From NCBI RefSeq assembly GCF_017086465.1, contig NZ_CP070961.1, positions 992,001-1,056,000 on the forward strand: DNA of 64,000 nucleotides, written 5' to 3'. Below the pieces are notes generated by a model. The model did not search any database. It had not been told where the DNA came from and was given only the letters and a program-made list of their open reading frames with translations. The position numbers were made by a program, and so were the translations under genes. Within the stretch, counting starts at the first letter, position 1, and each line of letters opens with the position of its first letter. Below are positions 35,939 through 44,408 of this stretch, one piece after another. This DNA is from Nocardioides sp. zg-1228 (GTDB taxonomy: Bacteria > Actinomycetota > Actinomycetes > Propionibacteriales > Nocardioidaceae).

Positions 35939-37603
35939 TCAGCCGCCGAAGACGGTGCCGCGCAGGTCGGCCGTGATCGCGTCGAGCCGGCCGACCGCGG
36001 CGATCCGGGCGGCGTCGACCCCGCCCTCGCCGGGGCCGTCGCCGACGGGTACGACGACCTCGAGGTAGCACTTCACCTTGGGCTCGGTGCCGCTCGGGCG
36101 CACGATGACCCGCCCGCCCTCGGCCAGCGTGTAGCGCATCCCGTCGGTGGGGGGCAGCCGGTCGGAGCCCTCGGAGAGGTCCTCGACCCGCTCCACGGCC
36201 AGGCCGCCGAGCGAGCGGGGCGGGGTGGCCCGCAGCCGCTGCATGGTCGCGGGGATCGCGGCGAGGTCGTCGAAGCGCACGGAGAGCTGGTCGGTGGCGT
36301 GCAGGCCGTGCACGCGCGAGATGTCGTCGAGGATGTCGGTGAGCGCCCGGCCGTCGGCCTTGGCCTGCGCCGCGAGCTCGCAGACCAGCACGAGCGCCGA
36401 GACGCCGTCCTTGTCCCTGACGTGCTCGGGGTCGCAGCAGTAGCCCAGCGCCTCCTCGTAGCCGAAGGCTAGCCCCTCGACCCGGCCGATCCACTTGAAG
36501 CCGGTGAGCGTCTCCTCGTGCGGCTGGCCGGCCGCGGCCGCCATCTTGCCGAGCAGGCTCGACGACACGATGGAGTTGGCGTAGGTGCCCCGCTGTCCGC
36601 GGGCGAGCAGGTGGTGCGCGAGCAGGGCGCCCACCTCGTCGCCGCGCAGCATCCGCCACCCGTGGGCGTCGGGGACGGCGACGGCGCAGCGGTCGGCGTC
36701 GGGGTCGTTGGCGACCACCAGGTCGGCCCCGTGCTTCCTGGCGAGGTCGAGGGCGAGGTCCATCGCGCCCGGCTCCTCGGGATTGGGGAACGCCACGGTC
36801 GGGAAGTCGGGGTCGGGGTGCTCCTGCTCCTCGACGACCTGGGGCGCGTCGAAGCCGGCCGTCTCCAGCACCTGCGCGACGGTCGCGCCGCCCACCCCGT
36901 GGAGCGGGGTGTAGACGATGCGCAGGTCGCGCGGACCGTCCTCGGCCAGGCCCGCGACGGTGTCGAGGTAGCGGTCGACGATCTGCTCGCCGACGAGGGT
37001 GCCGGCGTTGCCACGCGGCACGTCGGCCAGCGGGCCGACCGCGGCGATGCGGGCCGCGATCTCGCTGTCGGCGGGCGGGACGATCTGGCTGCCGTCGCCG
37101 AGGTAGACCTTGTAGCCGTTGTCCTCCGGCGGGTTGTGGCTGGCGGTGACCATCACGCCGGCCGCGCAGCCGAGCTCGCGGATCGCGAACGCGAGGAGCG
37201 GGGTGGGCAGGGGCCGCGGCATCACCAGCGCCTTGAACCCCGCGCCGGTCATCACCTCGGCGGTGTCGCGCGCGAAGACGGCGGAGTTGTGGCGGGCGTC
37301 GAAGCCGATGACGACCGATCCGCCGGCGTGGCCGGTGTCGCGGAGGTAGGCCGCCAGGCCGGCTGCCGCCCGGGTGACGACGACGCGGTTCATCCGGTTG
37401 GGGCCGGCGCCGAGCGCTCCCCGCAGGCCGGCGGTGCCGAACTCGAGGGTGCCCGCGAATCGGTCGGCCAGGTCGGTCTGCTCGCCCCGCCCGGCGGCGG
37501 CGAGGACGGCCTCGAGCTCGGCGCGGGTCTGCTCGTCGGGGTCCTCCGCGGCCCAGGCGCGGGCGCGGTCGAGCAGGTCGGGGTCGGTCTGGTGCGCGGT
37601 CAT
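35939..37603 (-). CDS. pmmB: Phosphopentomutase-like phosphoglucomutase/phosphomannomutase
   Basis: 554 residues, the long PGM2-like branch of alpha-D-phosphohexomutases. Active-site serine loop TASHNPPEDNGYKV (about 173-186), metal loop NDPDADRCAV, sugar loop RGDEVGALLAHH and phosphate loop VRPSGTEPKVKCY. Members of this branch interconvert sugar or pentose 1- and 5/6-phosphates. Beside deoC, deoA and PNP it most likely turns (deoxy)ribose-1-phosphate into the 5-phosphate. M. tuberculosis pmmB lies next to deoD, as I recall, supporting that reading. TAGCGT is 6 bases before the ATG, so leaderless. Exact substrate not proven. Confidence 0.88.
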   Translation of the reverse strand: MTAHQTDPDLLDRARAWAAEDPDEQTRAELEAVLAAAGRGEQTDLADRFAGTLEFGTAGLRGALGAGPNRMNRVVVTRAAAGLAAYLRDTGHAGGSVVIGFDARHNSAVFARDTAEVMTGAGFKALVMPRPLPTPLLAFAIRELGCAAGVMVTASHNPPEDNGYKVYLGDGSQIVPPADSEIAARIAAVGPLADVPRGNAGTLVGEQIVDRYLDTVAGLAEDGPRDLRIVYTPLHGVGGATVAQVLETAGFDAPQVVEEQEHPDPDFPTVAFPNPEEPGAMDLALDLARKHGADLVVANDPDADRCAVAVPDAHGWRMLRGDEVGALLAHHLLARGQRGTYANSIVSSSLLGKMAAAAGQPHEETLTGFKWIGRVEGLAFGYEEALGYCCDPEHVRDKDGVSALVLVCELAAQAKADGRALTDILDDISRVHGLHATDQLSVRFDDLAAIPATMQRLRATPPRSLGGLAVERVEDLSEGSDRLPPTDGMRYTLAEGGRVIVRPSGTEPKVKCYLEVVVPVGDGPGEGGVDAARIAAVGRLDAITADLRGTVFGG

Positions 37604-37705
37604 GGACGCACGCTATCCCCACCGGCTCGGCCCCGGCGCTGCGGCGGTCGCCCGCTCGCGTGACGCAGGGGGCCGATGTCGGTGGGCGGTGCCACGATGC
37701 CTTCC

Positions 37706-38077
37706 ATGATCGATCACCTGGGCATCAACTGCACCGACCTGGCGCGCGCGGCCGCGTTCTACGACCGGGTCCTGGGCGTGCTGGGGCACCGGCGCCTGAT
37801 GGACGTCGGCGTCGCCATCGGCTACGGCACCGACACGCCGGACTTCTGGATCGGCACCTTCGCGGGCGTCGGCCCCAACCGGGAGGTCCACCTCGCCTTC
37901 ACCGCCCCCGACGCCGCGACCGTGCGCGCCTGGCACGCCGAGGCGCTCGCCGCCGGTGCGGAGTCGCTGCACGAGCCGCGGCTGTGGCCGGAGTACCACG
38001 AGGGCTACTACGGCGCCTTCGTCCGCGACACCGAGGGCAACAACATCGAGGCCGTGTGCCACGGCGGCGACTCCTGA
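37706..38077 (+). CDS. VOC-family (glyoxalase-like) protein
   Basis: 123 residues, one vicinal oxygen chelate domain. MIDHLGINCTDLARAAAFYD at the start, PNREVHLAF in the middle and RDTEGNNIEAVCHG at the end supply the usual metal-ligand positions (His near the start, His in the middle, Glu at the end). Such proteins include lyases, dioxygenases and resistance proteins; the substrate is unknown. The start at 37706 begins the conserved strand. ATG codons 3 and 10 codons upstream are possible. Divergent from pmmB and followed 16 bases later by the MOSC gene. Confidence 0.8.
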   Translation: MIDHLGINCTDLARAAAFYDRVLGVLGHRRLMDVGVAIGYGTDTPDFWIGTFAGVGPNREVHLAFTAPDAATVRAWHAEALAAGAESLHEPRLWPEYHEGYYGAFVRDTEGNNIEAVCHGGDS

Positions 38078-38093
38078 CGGCTAGCGTGTGCGG

Positions 38094-38741
38094 GTGCCAG
38101 CCCGGGTCCGCTCCGTCAACGCCGGCAGCCCCGAGCCGGTCCCGGGGCTGAAGCGCCCCAGCGGCATCCACAAGCGCCCGGTCGAGGTCATCGAGGTCCG
38201 CGACCCCGGGCCCAAGCGCGGTGGCCTCGGCAGCGGGGTCGTCGGCGACGCGGTCATCAGCCGCAGGCACCACGGCGGCACCACCCAGGCCGTCTACGCC
38301 GTCGCCCGCGAGGAGCTCGACTGGTGGGGCGAGCACCTCGGCCGCGACCTGGCCGACGGCATGTTCGGGGAGAACCTCACGACGCTCGGCCTGGCGGTCG
38401 ACACGGCCGAGGTGGGGGAGCGCTGGCAGGTCGGCGAGACCCTCCTGGAGGTCTGCGGCCCGCGCATCCCGTGCGCGACGTTCGCCAAGCACATGGCCGA
38501 GCGCGCGTGGGTGCGTCGCTTCGCCGAGCGCGGCCTGACGGGTGCCTATCTCGCGGTGCTCGATCCCGGTGCGATCCGGGCGGGCGACCCGGTGGAGGTC
38601 GTGCACCGGCCGGGGCACGGGCTGACCCTGCCGATCTACTTCCGCGCGCTCATGGGCGACAGGCAGCTCGCCGCGGTCCTCCTCGAGGCCGAGGTGCTGC
38701 CGGCCGCCGAGCACGCCTGGCTGCTCGCCCGGAGGAGCTGA
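38094..38741 (+). CDS. MOSC-domain protein (YiiM-like)
   Basis: 215 residues. GSGVVGDAVISRRHHGGTTQ-type motif near 46-64 and, further on, FGENLTTLGL and EVCGPRIPCATFAKHM with the conserved MOSC cysteine. MOSC domains bind or transfer sulfur in molybdenum-cofactor-related chemistry; YiiM-like members reduce N-hydroxylated compounds. TAGCGT ends 6 bases before the GTG at 38094, suggesting a leaderless transcript from here; a GTG two codons earlier is less well placed. A hairpin follows the stop codon. Substrate unknown. Confidence 0.82.
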   Translation: MPARVRSVNAGSPEPVPGLKRPSGIHKRPVEVIEVRDPGPKRGGLGSGVVGDAVISRRHHGGTTQAVYAVAREELDWWGEHLGRDLADGMFGENLTTLGLAVDTAEVGERWQVGETLLEVCGPRIPCATFAKHMAERAWVRRFAERGLTGAYLAVLDPGAIRAGDPVEVVHRPGHGLTLPIYFRALMGDRQLAAVLLEAEVLPAAEHAWLLARRS

Positions 38742-38786
38742 GGGCCCGGAGGAGCTGACCCCGGCTGACCCCGGCTCAAGCGGGCT

Positions 38787-38830
38787 CGTCCCCGCTCAAC
38801 ACGTCGGATACGACGTGTCCAGCGGGGACG
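38787..38830. terminator. Hairpin between MOSC gene and heme oxygenase gene
   Basis: Long interrupted stem: outer arm CGTCCCCGCT pairs with AGCGGGGACG, inner arm ACACGTCG pairs with CGACGTGT, loop GATA. It sits between convergent genes and can serve both. Just before it, GCTGACCCCG occurs twice in tandem. Confidence 0.75.
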
Positions 38831-38838
38831 CGGCCCGA

Positions 38839-39513
38839 TCAGCGGCGGTAGGTCGCCAGGTCGGCGCCCAGCTCGGTGAAGACCGCCTGGTTGAGCGCGA
38901 ACGCGACGCTCACCTCGCCGACGACCGCGCGCTGCTGCTCGGCCGTGAGGTCGAGGGCGTCGAGGCGGGCGCGGTAGCGGTCCTTGTAGGGCTTGGGCTT
39001 CGCGATCGCGGGGAAGGCGTAGAACGCCGTGCCCCGACCCTCCAGCCCGAGCTCGCGGTCGAGGACGCGGCCGATGACCTGACCGCCGGAGAGGTCGCCG
39101 AGGTAGCGGGTGTAGTGGTGGGCCACGAACAGCGGCGCGCACGTACGGACCTCGTGCAGCCGGGCGACGTAGGCGTCGGTCGCGGGGCTGTGGAACTCCG
39201 CGGGCGCGGGCGCGCCGGCGGCCTGCGCCCAGAACGCGAGGTCCTCCTCGATCGCGGCGAGCCGGTCGAGCGCCGGGTCGACGACCGCGGCGACGGCGGG
39301 GTCGCCGGCGAGCTCGGTGCCGAGCGCCTCCAGCGTGCGGTAGACCTCGCGGAATCGGAGCAGGTAGTCACGCACGCCCAGCGCGTTGATGCGCGCCGAG
39401 GTGAGCTCGGCCATGAACGCCGAGCCCTCCGCCTCGGTGTGGGCCTCCTGGGAGCCGTCGCGCATCGCGATGGAGAGTGCAGCGGTGGCCGGAGCCGGGT
39501 CGAGCATCGTCAT
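38839..39513 (-). CDS. hmuO: Heme oxygenase (biliverdin-producing), HmuO-like
   Basis: 224 residues. Proximal heme ligand in GSQEAHTEAEG (His25), distal helix YTRYLGDLSGGQVIGR (about 136-151), and the helical core FYAFPAIAKPKPYKDRYR. It opens imported heme to release iron, giving biliverdin and CO. Last gene of the heme-uptake operon: its ribosome site GAGG overlaps the stop codon of the preceding HtaA-type gene. This arrangement links heme import directly to iron release. Length agrees with Corynebacterium HmuO. Confidence 0.92.
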   Translation of the reverse strand: MTMLDPAPATAALSIAMRDGSQEAHTEAEGSAFMAELTSARINALGVRDYLLRFREVYRTLEALGTELAGDPAVAAVVDPALDRLAAIEEDLAFWAQAAGAPAPAEFHSPATDAYVARLHEVRTCAPLFVAHHYTRYLGDLSGGQVIGRVLDRELGLEGRGTAFYAFPAIAKPKPYKDRYRARLDALDLTAEQQRAVVGEVSVAFALNQAVFTELGADLATYRR

Positions 39514-39520
39514 GACGTCC

Positions 39521-41767
39521 TCACTTGACTCGGAAGGTGCGGGTCACCTTCGCCTTGCCCACGGCGTCGTTGCCAGGGACCTTTGCCACCAGGGAGTACC
39601 TCCCGGCGGGGAGCTTGGGCAGCCTCGCGCGGACCGTGCCGGCCTTGATCCGCACCTTCAGCGACGCGACCCTCTTGCCCTTCGCGGTGCGGACGAGCAC
39701 CGTCGCCCTGCCGGTGGCGAGCTCGCTGACCGTCACGACGGCGGTGCCGCGCTTGCCGGCCCGGGGCCTGCTGCCCCACGTGAGCGTCGCGATGCCCTTC
39801 GCCGGCCCCCCGAGCGTGCCCGGCTGCGGCACCGGGGTGGGCGTGGGAGTCGGGACGGGCGCCGGGACGGGCGCCGGGGCCGGTGCGGTGACCGTGACCG
39901 TCGTCGTCGCGGTGCCGGCCTCGTGGTTGCGGTCGCCGGCGTAGGTCGCGGTGAGCGTGTGCGGACCGACGGCGAGCCCGCCGACGGCCAGCTCAGCCGT
40001 GCCGCCGACGATGTCGGCGGAGCCCAGGGCGGTGGCTCCCTCGGCGAGGCTCACCACACCCGTCGCGGCGGCGGGCAGCGCCACCGAGACGGACACCGGC
40101 TCGGGCGCGGTGGCACCCTGCGCCCGCACGGTCATCGCCGGGACGGCCTTGGCGACCGTCGCGGTCGTGGTGGTGGTGGCGCCGGCGGTGGCGGGGTCTC
40201 CCGAGTACGTCACCGACAGGTGCCTGGCGCCGGCCCCGGGCCTGCGCAGCCGGAGGACCGCGGCGCCGGAGTCGAGGCTGGCACGTCCCAGGACGGCCTC
40301 CCCCTCGCGGAGGGTGACCGTGCCGCTCCCCGACCCGGTCACGTCGACGGTGACGAGCTGGTCGTCGCCGAAGACGACGGCCGGCGCGTCGACCTCGACC
40401 GTGGCAGCGGAGTCGGCGAACCTGATCGGCGTGAAGGTCTCGTAGAGCGCCTGCGTCGCGCCGGAGCCCGGGTAGGTGTAGATGCCGTAGTTGCCCGAGG
40501 TCGCGGCGGCGTCCATCGCTGCCTTGTCCACGACCAGCGTCGCGGTGAAGCTGCCGTCGGGGTCGAGCACGACCGCCGACGAGGCCTGGCTGCCGAGCGC
40601 CGCGACGTCCTCGGCGCGCACGGCCCACCTGAGGCCCGCGCCACCCTGGTTCACCCGCGCCGTGGACGGTGCGCCCGCCGAGGGACGCCACACGTCGGCG
40701 TAGCGGCCGAAGGCGATGTAGGCGCCGCCGGGCTTGCCGGCGAGCGGCGGGCGGGTGCCGGTGGCGAGGGCCGGGTCGAAGCCCGTGCCCTCGACCGTCA
40801 CCTCCTGCTCACCGGTCGGGAGCAGCGTCGTGCGGGTCACGGTGACCCGGGGCGCCCACGCGACGGACAGCGGGGTGGCAACCTTGCGTGCGTCGACGCT
40901 GCCGCCGCTGGAGTACCAGTACGACGCCGTCCCGACCGCTTCCTGGAAGTCGATGAACGACTGCGGGAAGGAGCCGGACGTCGTCGGGTCGGCCGTCGAC
41001 TGCGGGGTGGTGCCCGGCGCCGTGTCGACGGTGACGCCGAGGTAGTCGGGCGTGACGGTGAGCCCGCTGGTCGTGAGGTCGACGCCGGTGAGGTCGGCGA
41101 GGGTGACCTCGGTCGCGGGGAGGGCGCTCCACTGCGACTGGTCGCCCATCTGCGAGCCGTACCCGCTGAGCGTGGCGGTCAGGGTGCCGTTGCCGTCGGT
41201 GACGCTCAGCTCGGGGTCGGACACGTGGAAGAAGGACATGCCGGAGTAGTAGACGACCGTGAAGTCGCCGTCCCACGAGATGGTGCCGGTGTCCGTCGCC
41301 GGGTCGACCGTGCCGGTCCCGTTGGCGAAGGAGACCACGTTCTCCGACAGGGTGGCGCCGGCGTTGACGGTCTGGCCCGCCGCGTTGGTCCTGGTGCCTT
41401 GCCAGGTGGTAGGGGCGTAGCTGCCGTCGGCCTGCTTGTCCTCGATGGTGACGTTGCCCTCGCTGGCCGACCACCCGGCCGGCCTGCCGTTGGTCCAGGT
41501 GGCGCCCCGGTCGGAGACCGTGAGGGTCTGGGAGCCGGCGCCGGGGTCGTGCAGCCTGCCCGCGGAGAACAGGTTCCAGGTGCCCGGCGCGAAGGCGCCT
41601 CCGGTGCTCTCCTGGTTGAGGTCCCAGCGGAGCTCAGCGTGGTCGATGGTCGTGGTCGCCGCCTGCGCCGGCGCGGGGCTCGCGAGGACCGCGATCCCCC
41701 CGGCGAGGAGCGCCAGGCTTGCGATGCTGCCCACGGAGCGGCGGGTGCCGCTGTGCGCGTGCTTCAT
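39521..41767 (-). CDS. htaA: Secreted multidomain HtaA-type heme-binding protein
   Basis: 748 residues. Signal peptide ending at AQA (about 36). HtaA domain (about 40-305) with IDHAELRWDLN, TVVYYSGMSFFHVSDPEL and SYWYSSGGS. A second domain (about 310-470) with VTVEGTGFDP, GGAYIAFGRYADVWRPS and ETFTPIRF. Two Ig-like repeats (about 475-640; GTVTLREGEAVLG and GVVSLAEGATALG). A proline/threonine linker, and a basic C-terminal beta domain. No membrane helix or sorting signal at the end, so it may be released or held by the basic domain. It likely takes heme from hemoproteins and passes it inward. ATGA overlap with the upstream gene; AAGGA ribosome site. Confidence 0.85.
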   Translation of the reverse strand: MKHAHSGTRRSVGSIASLALLAGGIAVLASPAPAQAATTTIDHAELRWDLNQESTGGAFAPGTWNLFSAGRLHDPGAGSQTLTVSDRGATWTNGRPAGWSASEGNVTIEDKQADGSYAPTTWQGTRTNAAGQTVNAGATLSENVVSFANGTGTVDPATDTGTISWDGDFTVVYYSGMSFFHVSDPELSVTDGNGTLTATLSGYGSQMGDQSQWSALPATEVTLADLTGVDLTTSGLTVTPDYLGVTVDTAPGTTPQSTADPTTSGSFPQSFIDFQEAVGTASYWYSSGGSVDARKVATPLSVAWAPRVTVTRTTLLPTGEQEVTVEGTGFDPALATGTRPPLAGKPGGAYIAFGRYADVWRPSAGAPSTARVNQGGAGLRWAVRAEDVAALGSQASSAVVLDPDGSFTATLVVDKAAMDAAATSGNYGIYTYPGSGATQALYETFTPIRFADSAATVEVDAPAVVFGDDQLVTVDVTGSGSGTVTLREGEAVLGRASLDSGAAVLRLRRPGAGARHLSVTYSGDPATAGATTTTTATVAKAVPAMTVRAQGATAPEPVSVSVALPAAATGVVSLAEGATALGSADIVGGTAELAVGGLAVGPHTLTATYAGDRNHEAGTATTTVTVTAPAPAPVPAPVPTPTPTPVPQPGTLGGPAKGIATLTWGSRPRAGKRGTAVVTVSELATGRATVLVRTAKGKRVASLKVRIKAGTVRARLPKLPAGRYSLVAKVPGNDAVGKAKVTRTFRVK

Positions 41768-43212
41768 TTCTTTCCTTCCACAGGGTTGCTGACCAGGGTG
41801 GTGCTGATCAGGGTGGTTGCGAGCGCTCCGAGGAGCAGCACGCAGCCGAGCAGCCACAGGGTGTGGGTCTCGGTCTCGCCGGCCGCGGCTGCGGCCGGCA
41901 TCGGGGGGTCGGAGGTGGTGGCCGGGACCTGCAGCGGCTGGACGGCCAGTGGCGTGCCGCCCACCCCCGCGGCAGCGGCGCCGGAGGCGTCCGGGTCGGC
42001 CGCGCCGGGATCGGCGCCGGCCAGCCCGTCGGGGTCCGGCGCCGTCATGTCGCCCGGGCGGGCCGTGGGCGTCGCGAGCGGGGGAGTCGTGGGGCTCGTG
42101 GTGGGGTTGGCAGTGGGCGTCTTCGTCGGTCCTTGGCCCGATCCCTGGCCCGATCCCTGGCCCGATCCCTGCCCTGATCCCTTGGTCGGGCCCTTGGTCG
42201 GGCCCGTGGTGGGCGAGGTGTCTGAGCCCTTCGTGGGCGGGGCCGTCGGGGTGGGCGTGGGGGTCGCGACGGGCGCGCCCGCCCAGCTCACCGTGAGGGG
42301 GAGGGCCGGCTTGAAGGCGTCGGTGGCGCCACCGGTGGAGTACCAGTAGCCGGCCGTGCCCGCCCTCGCGAGGAAGTCGAGGAAGCTGCTGGGGAAGGCT
42401 CCCTTCCAGGGCCCGCCCACCTGGGTCGCCTGATCGGAGGGTGCCTGCCAGGCGACGCCGAGGTAGGCCGGCGTGCTGGCGAAGCCGTCGGAGGCGGCGA
42501 GGTCGACCTCGGCACGCGGCAGGTCCGCCAGCACGACCCGGGTGGGCGGCAGCGGGGTCCACTGCGACTGGTCGTCCATGTCGGAGGCGTGGCCGCCGAG
42601 GGTCGCCGTCAGCTGGGCCCGCTCGGGGGCCACCTCGAGGGTCGGGTCGGTGACGGTGAAGTAGCTGAGCCCGGAGTAGAAGACCACCGAGAAGGACCCC
42701 GTCCACGAGATGGTGGCGGATCCGGCGGCGGGGTCGACCGTGCCGGCGCCCGCGTCGAGCACCACCTGGTGGTTGCTGAACCGGCCGCTGGTCGGGCTGG
42801 GGATGGCCGTGCCCTGCGGGGTCGTGGTGAGCCCGGCCCACGTGGCAGCGGCGTACGAGCCGTCGGCCTGCTGCTTCTCGATCCGCACGTTGCCGTCGGC
42901 CGCCTTCCAGGCGCTCGGCGGCAGGGTCGTGCCGCCGCGGCCCGGGTCGGGCACGACGCCCGCGGACAGGAAGTTGTGGCTCTGGGGGGCGAAGGCCCGG
43001 TTGTTGGCCTCGTTGGAGAGGCCCCACCGCAGCTGCGCGCCGGTGACGGCGAACGGCTCGCCGCCCGCCGGGGCCGCTCCCCGGGCCGGCTCGACGGCCG
43101 GGGAGAAGGGGGCGACCGCGAGCAGCAGCACGGCGAGGGTCGTCAGCGCGGTGGCGGCCAGCGCGACGACCCCGGTCCGGGCGGTCGTACGACCGCGAGC
43201 GGCGGCGCTCAT
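41764..43212 (-). CDS. Membrane-anchored HtaA-domain heme-binding protein
   Basis: 482 residues. N-terminal signal/anchor (about 13-35), one HtaA domain (about 50-300: VTGAQLRWGLSNEANN, SVVFYSGLSYFTVTDPTLEV, GYWYSTGGATDAFKPALPL), then a long Thr/Pro/Gly/Ser linker containing four GSGQ units. It ends in a C-terminal membrane helix (HTLWLLGCVLLLGALATT) with a short lysine tail. This is the HtaA/HtaB plan in corynebacteria: a domain held away from the membrane, relaying heme to HmuT. ATGA overlaps on both sides show tight coupling within the operon. Confidence 0.87.
   Translation of the reverse strand: MSAAARGRTTARTGVVALAATALTTLAVLLLAVAPFSPAVEPARGAAPAGGEPFAVTGAQLRWGLSNEANNRAFAPQSHNFLSAGVVPDPGRGGTTLPPSAWKAADGNVRIEKQQADGSYAAATWAGLTTTPQGTAIPSPTSGRFSNHQVVLDAGAGTVDPAAGSATISWTGSFSVVFYSGLSYFTVTDPTLEVAPERAQLTATLGGHASDMDDQSQWTPLPPTRVVLADLPRAEVDLAASDGFASTPAYLGVAWQAPSDQATQVGGPWKGAFPSSFLDFLARAGTAGYWYSTGGATDAFKPALPLTVSWAGAPVATPTPTPTAPPTKGSDTSPTTGPTKGPTKGSGQGSGQGSGQGSGQGPTKTPTANPTTSPTTPPLATPTARPGDMTAPDPDGLAGADPGAADPDASGAAAAGVGGTPLAVQPLQVPATTSDPPMPAAAAAGETETHTLWLLGCVLLLGALATTLISTTLVSNPVEGKK
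42131..42202 (-). repeat. 12-base tandem repeats in the HtaA linker
   Basis: Four units close to CCCTGGCCCGAT (42131-42178; minus strand codes GSGQ-like steps) are followed by two identical units CCCTTGGTCGGG (42179-42202; TKGP-like). All units are 12 bases, so changes in copy number keep frame and would only alter linker length. Confidence 0.8.
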
Positions 43213-44408
43213 GCCACGGCCTCGGCCGCGACCGGGCGCCGGAGGCGGCGACGCAATCGCAGGCGCAGGACGAGCAGGACGAGGGAGCCGGTGAGAGCGA
43301 GTCCCGCGAGCGCGACGAACGCCGTCGCGGCCACGTCGCCGTCGTCGTCGGCGACCGGGGCGGCGTCGGCCGGCGACCCAGCAGGGGCCGCCGCCCGCAC
43401 CGGGAACCGCTCGCGCGGTCGCGCCCCGGATGCCGCGCCGACGAGCCGCAGCTCGTGGGTGCCCCCGGCGATGTCCACGGGCAGGGACATCACGCCGGCC
43501 ACGTCCCCCGCCGCTCCCGCCACCAGGGGACCGAGGGCCACCACGCCGTCGTCGAGGAGGGCGAGCACCTGCTCGCCGGGCTCGAAGCCGCGCCCGGTGA
43601 AGGCGAGCGCCCGGCCGGCCTGCGCCGTCTGCCGTTCGGTGAGGACCGTCGGGCGACCGCGCCGCGCGTCGTCGCGACCGGGCGACCCGGCCCCTCCGGC
43701 CGCTCGCAGGGACGGTTCGGCCCCGGTCCCGGTCGTCCGGCCGTCGCCGGCGCTCACGGCCTCGTCGGACCGCTCCGGCGTCGGCTGCGTCTGCGTCTGG
43801 GTCGGCGCCGCGTCGTCGGCCCGGGCCGCGCCGAAGCGGATCGGGGTGAAGGTCTCGTTGCGGGCGTTCTTCAGCCCGTGGGCGCCGAAGGTGATCACCC
43901 CGCAGGTGACCGCGCGGCAGTCGACGTCGACCAGGTCGCCGTCGCGGTCGACGGCCCGGAACGTCGGCCCGGGCACGGTGAGGGAGACGGTGAACGCGCC
44001 GGCCCGGGTCATCACCGCCTGCGCCTCGCCGGTGGTGGAGCTGCCGGGGAAGGAGACGAAGCGGAGGTAGCCGGCGTTGTCCCCGCTCTCGGAGTCGGGG
44101 ACGTAGCGGTAGTCGCGGCCCGTCACCCCGCCGCGCGAGGGCCGCCACCCGCCGCCCGCCGGGTCGCGGACCCAGCCGAACGCGACGTAGACGCCGCCGA
44201 AGCCGCCCGTCACCGCCTGGAACCCCGACCCGCGGACCGTGAAGGTCGTCGCCCGGCCGTCGTCGGCCAGCGCCGTCCCGTGGTCGTTGCTGATGCCGAT
44301 CCGCGCCTCGGCGTGCGCCGGGCTGGCGGTGACGAGCACGCCACCGAGGGCGAGGACGCCGCTCGCGAGGGCCGCGGCGTGTCGGGTGGTGCGGCGGTGG
44401 GTCAGCAC
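43209..44408 (-). CDS. Membrane-anchored surface protein of the heme operon
   Basis: 399 residues. Signal peptide (ends near AHA, about 33). An external domain (about 35-195) with FTVRGSGFQAVTGGFGGVYV, WRPSRGGVTGRDYRYVPD and NETFTPIRFG, ending in a VDCRAVTCG-containing region with two cysteines. Then a disordered stretch, a second beta domain (LTERQTAQAGRALAFTGRGF) and a C-terminal helix followed by an arginine-rich tail. The first domain corresponds to the second domain of the 39521-41767 protein. It probably aids heme capture, as HtaC-like proteins do; heme binding itself is not shown by the sequence. AGGAGG lies 4 bases before the GTG start. Confidence 0.75.
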   Translation of the reverse strand: MLTHRRTTRHAAALASGVLALGGVLVTASPAHAEARIGISNDHGTALADDGRATTFTVRGSGFQAVTGGFGGVYVAFGWVRDPAGGGWRPSRGGVTGRDYRYVPDSESGDNAGYLRFVSFPGSSTTGEAQAVMTRAGAFTVSLTVPGPTFRAVDRDGDLVDVDCRAVTCGVITFGAHGLKNARNETFTPIRFGAARADDAAPTQTQTQPTPERSDEAVSAGDGRTTGTGAEPSLRAAGGAGSPGRDDARRGRPTVLTERQTAQAGRALAFTGRGFEPGEQVLALLDDGVVALGPLVAGAAGDVAGVMSLPVDIAGGTHELRLVGAASGARPRERFPVRAAAPAGSPADAAPVADDDGDVAATAFVALAGLALTGSLVLLVLRLRLRRRLRRPVAAEAVA

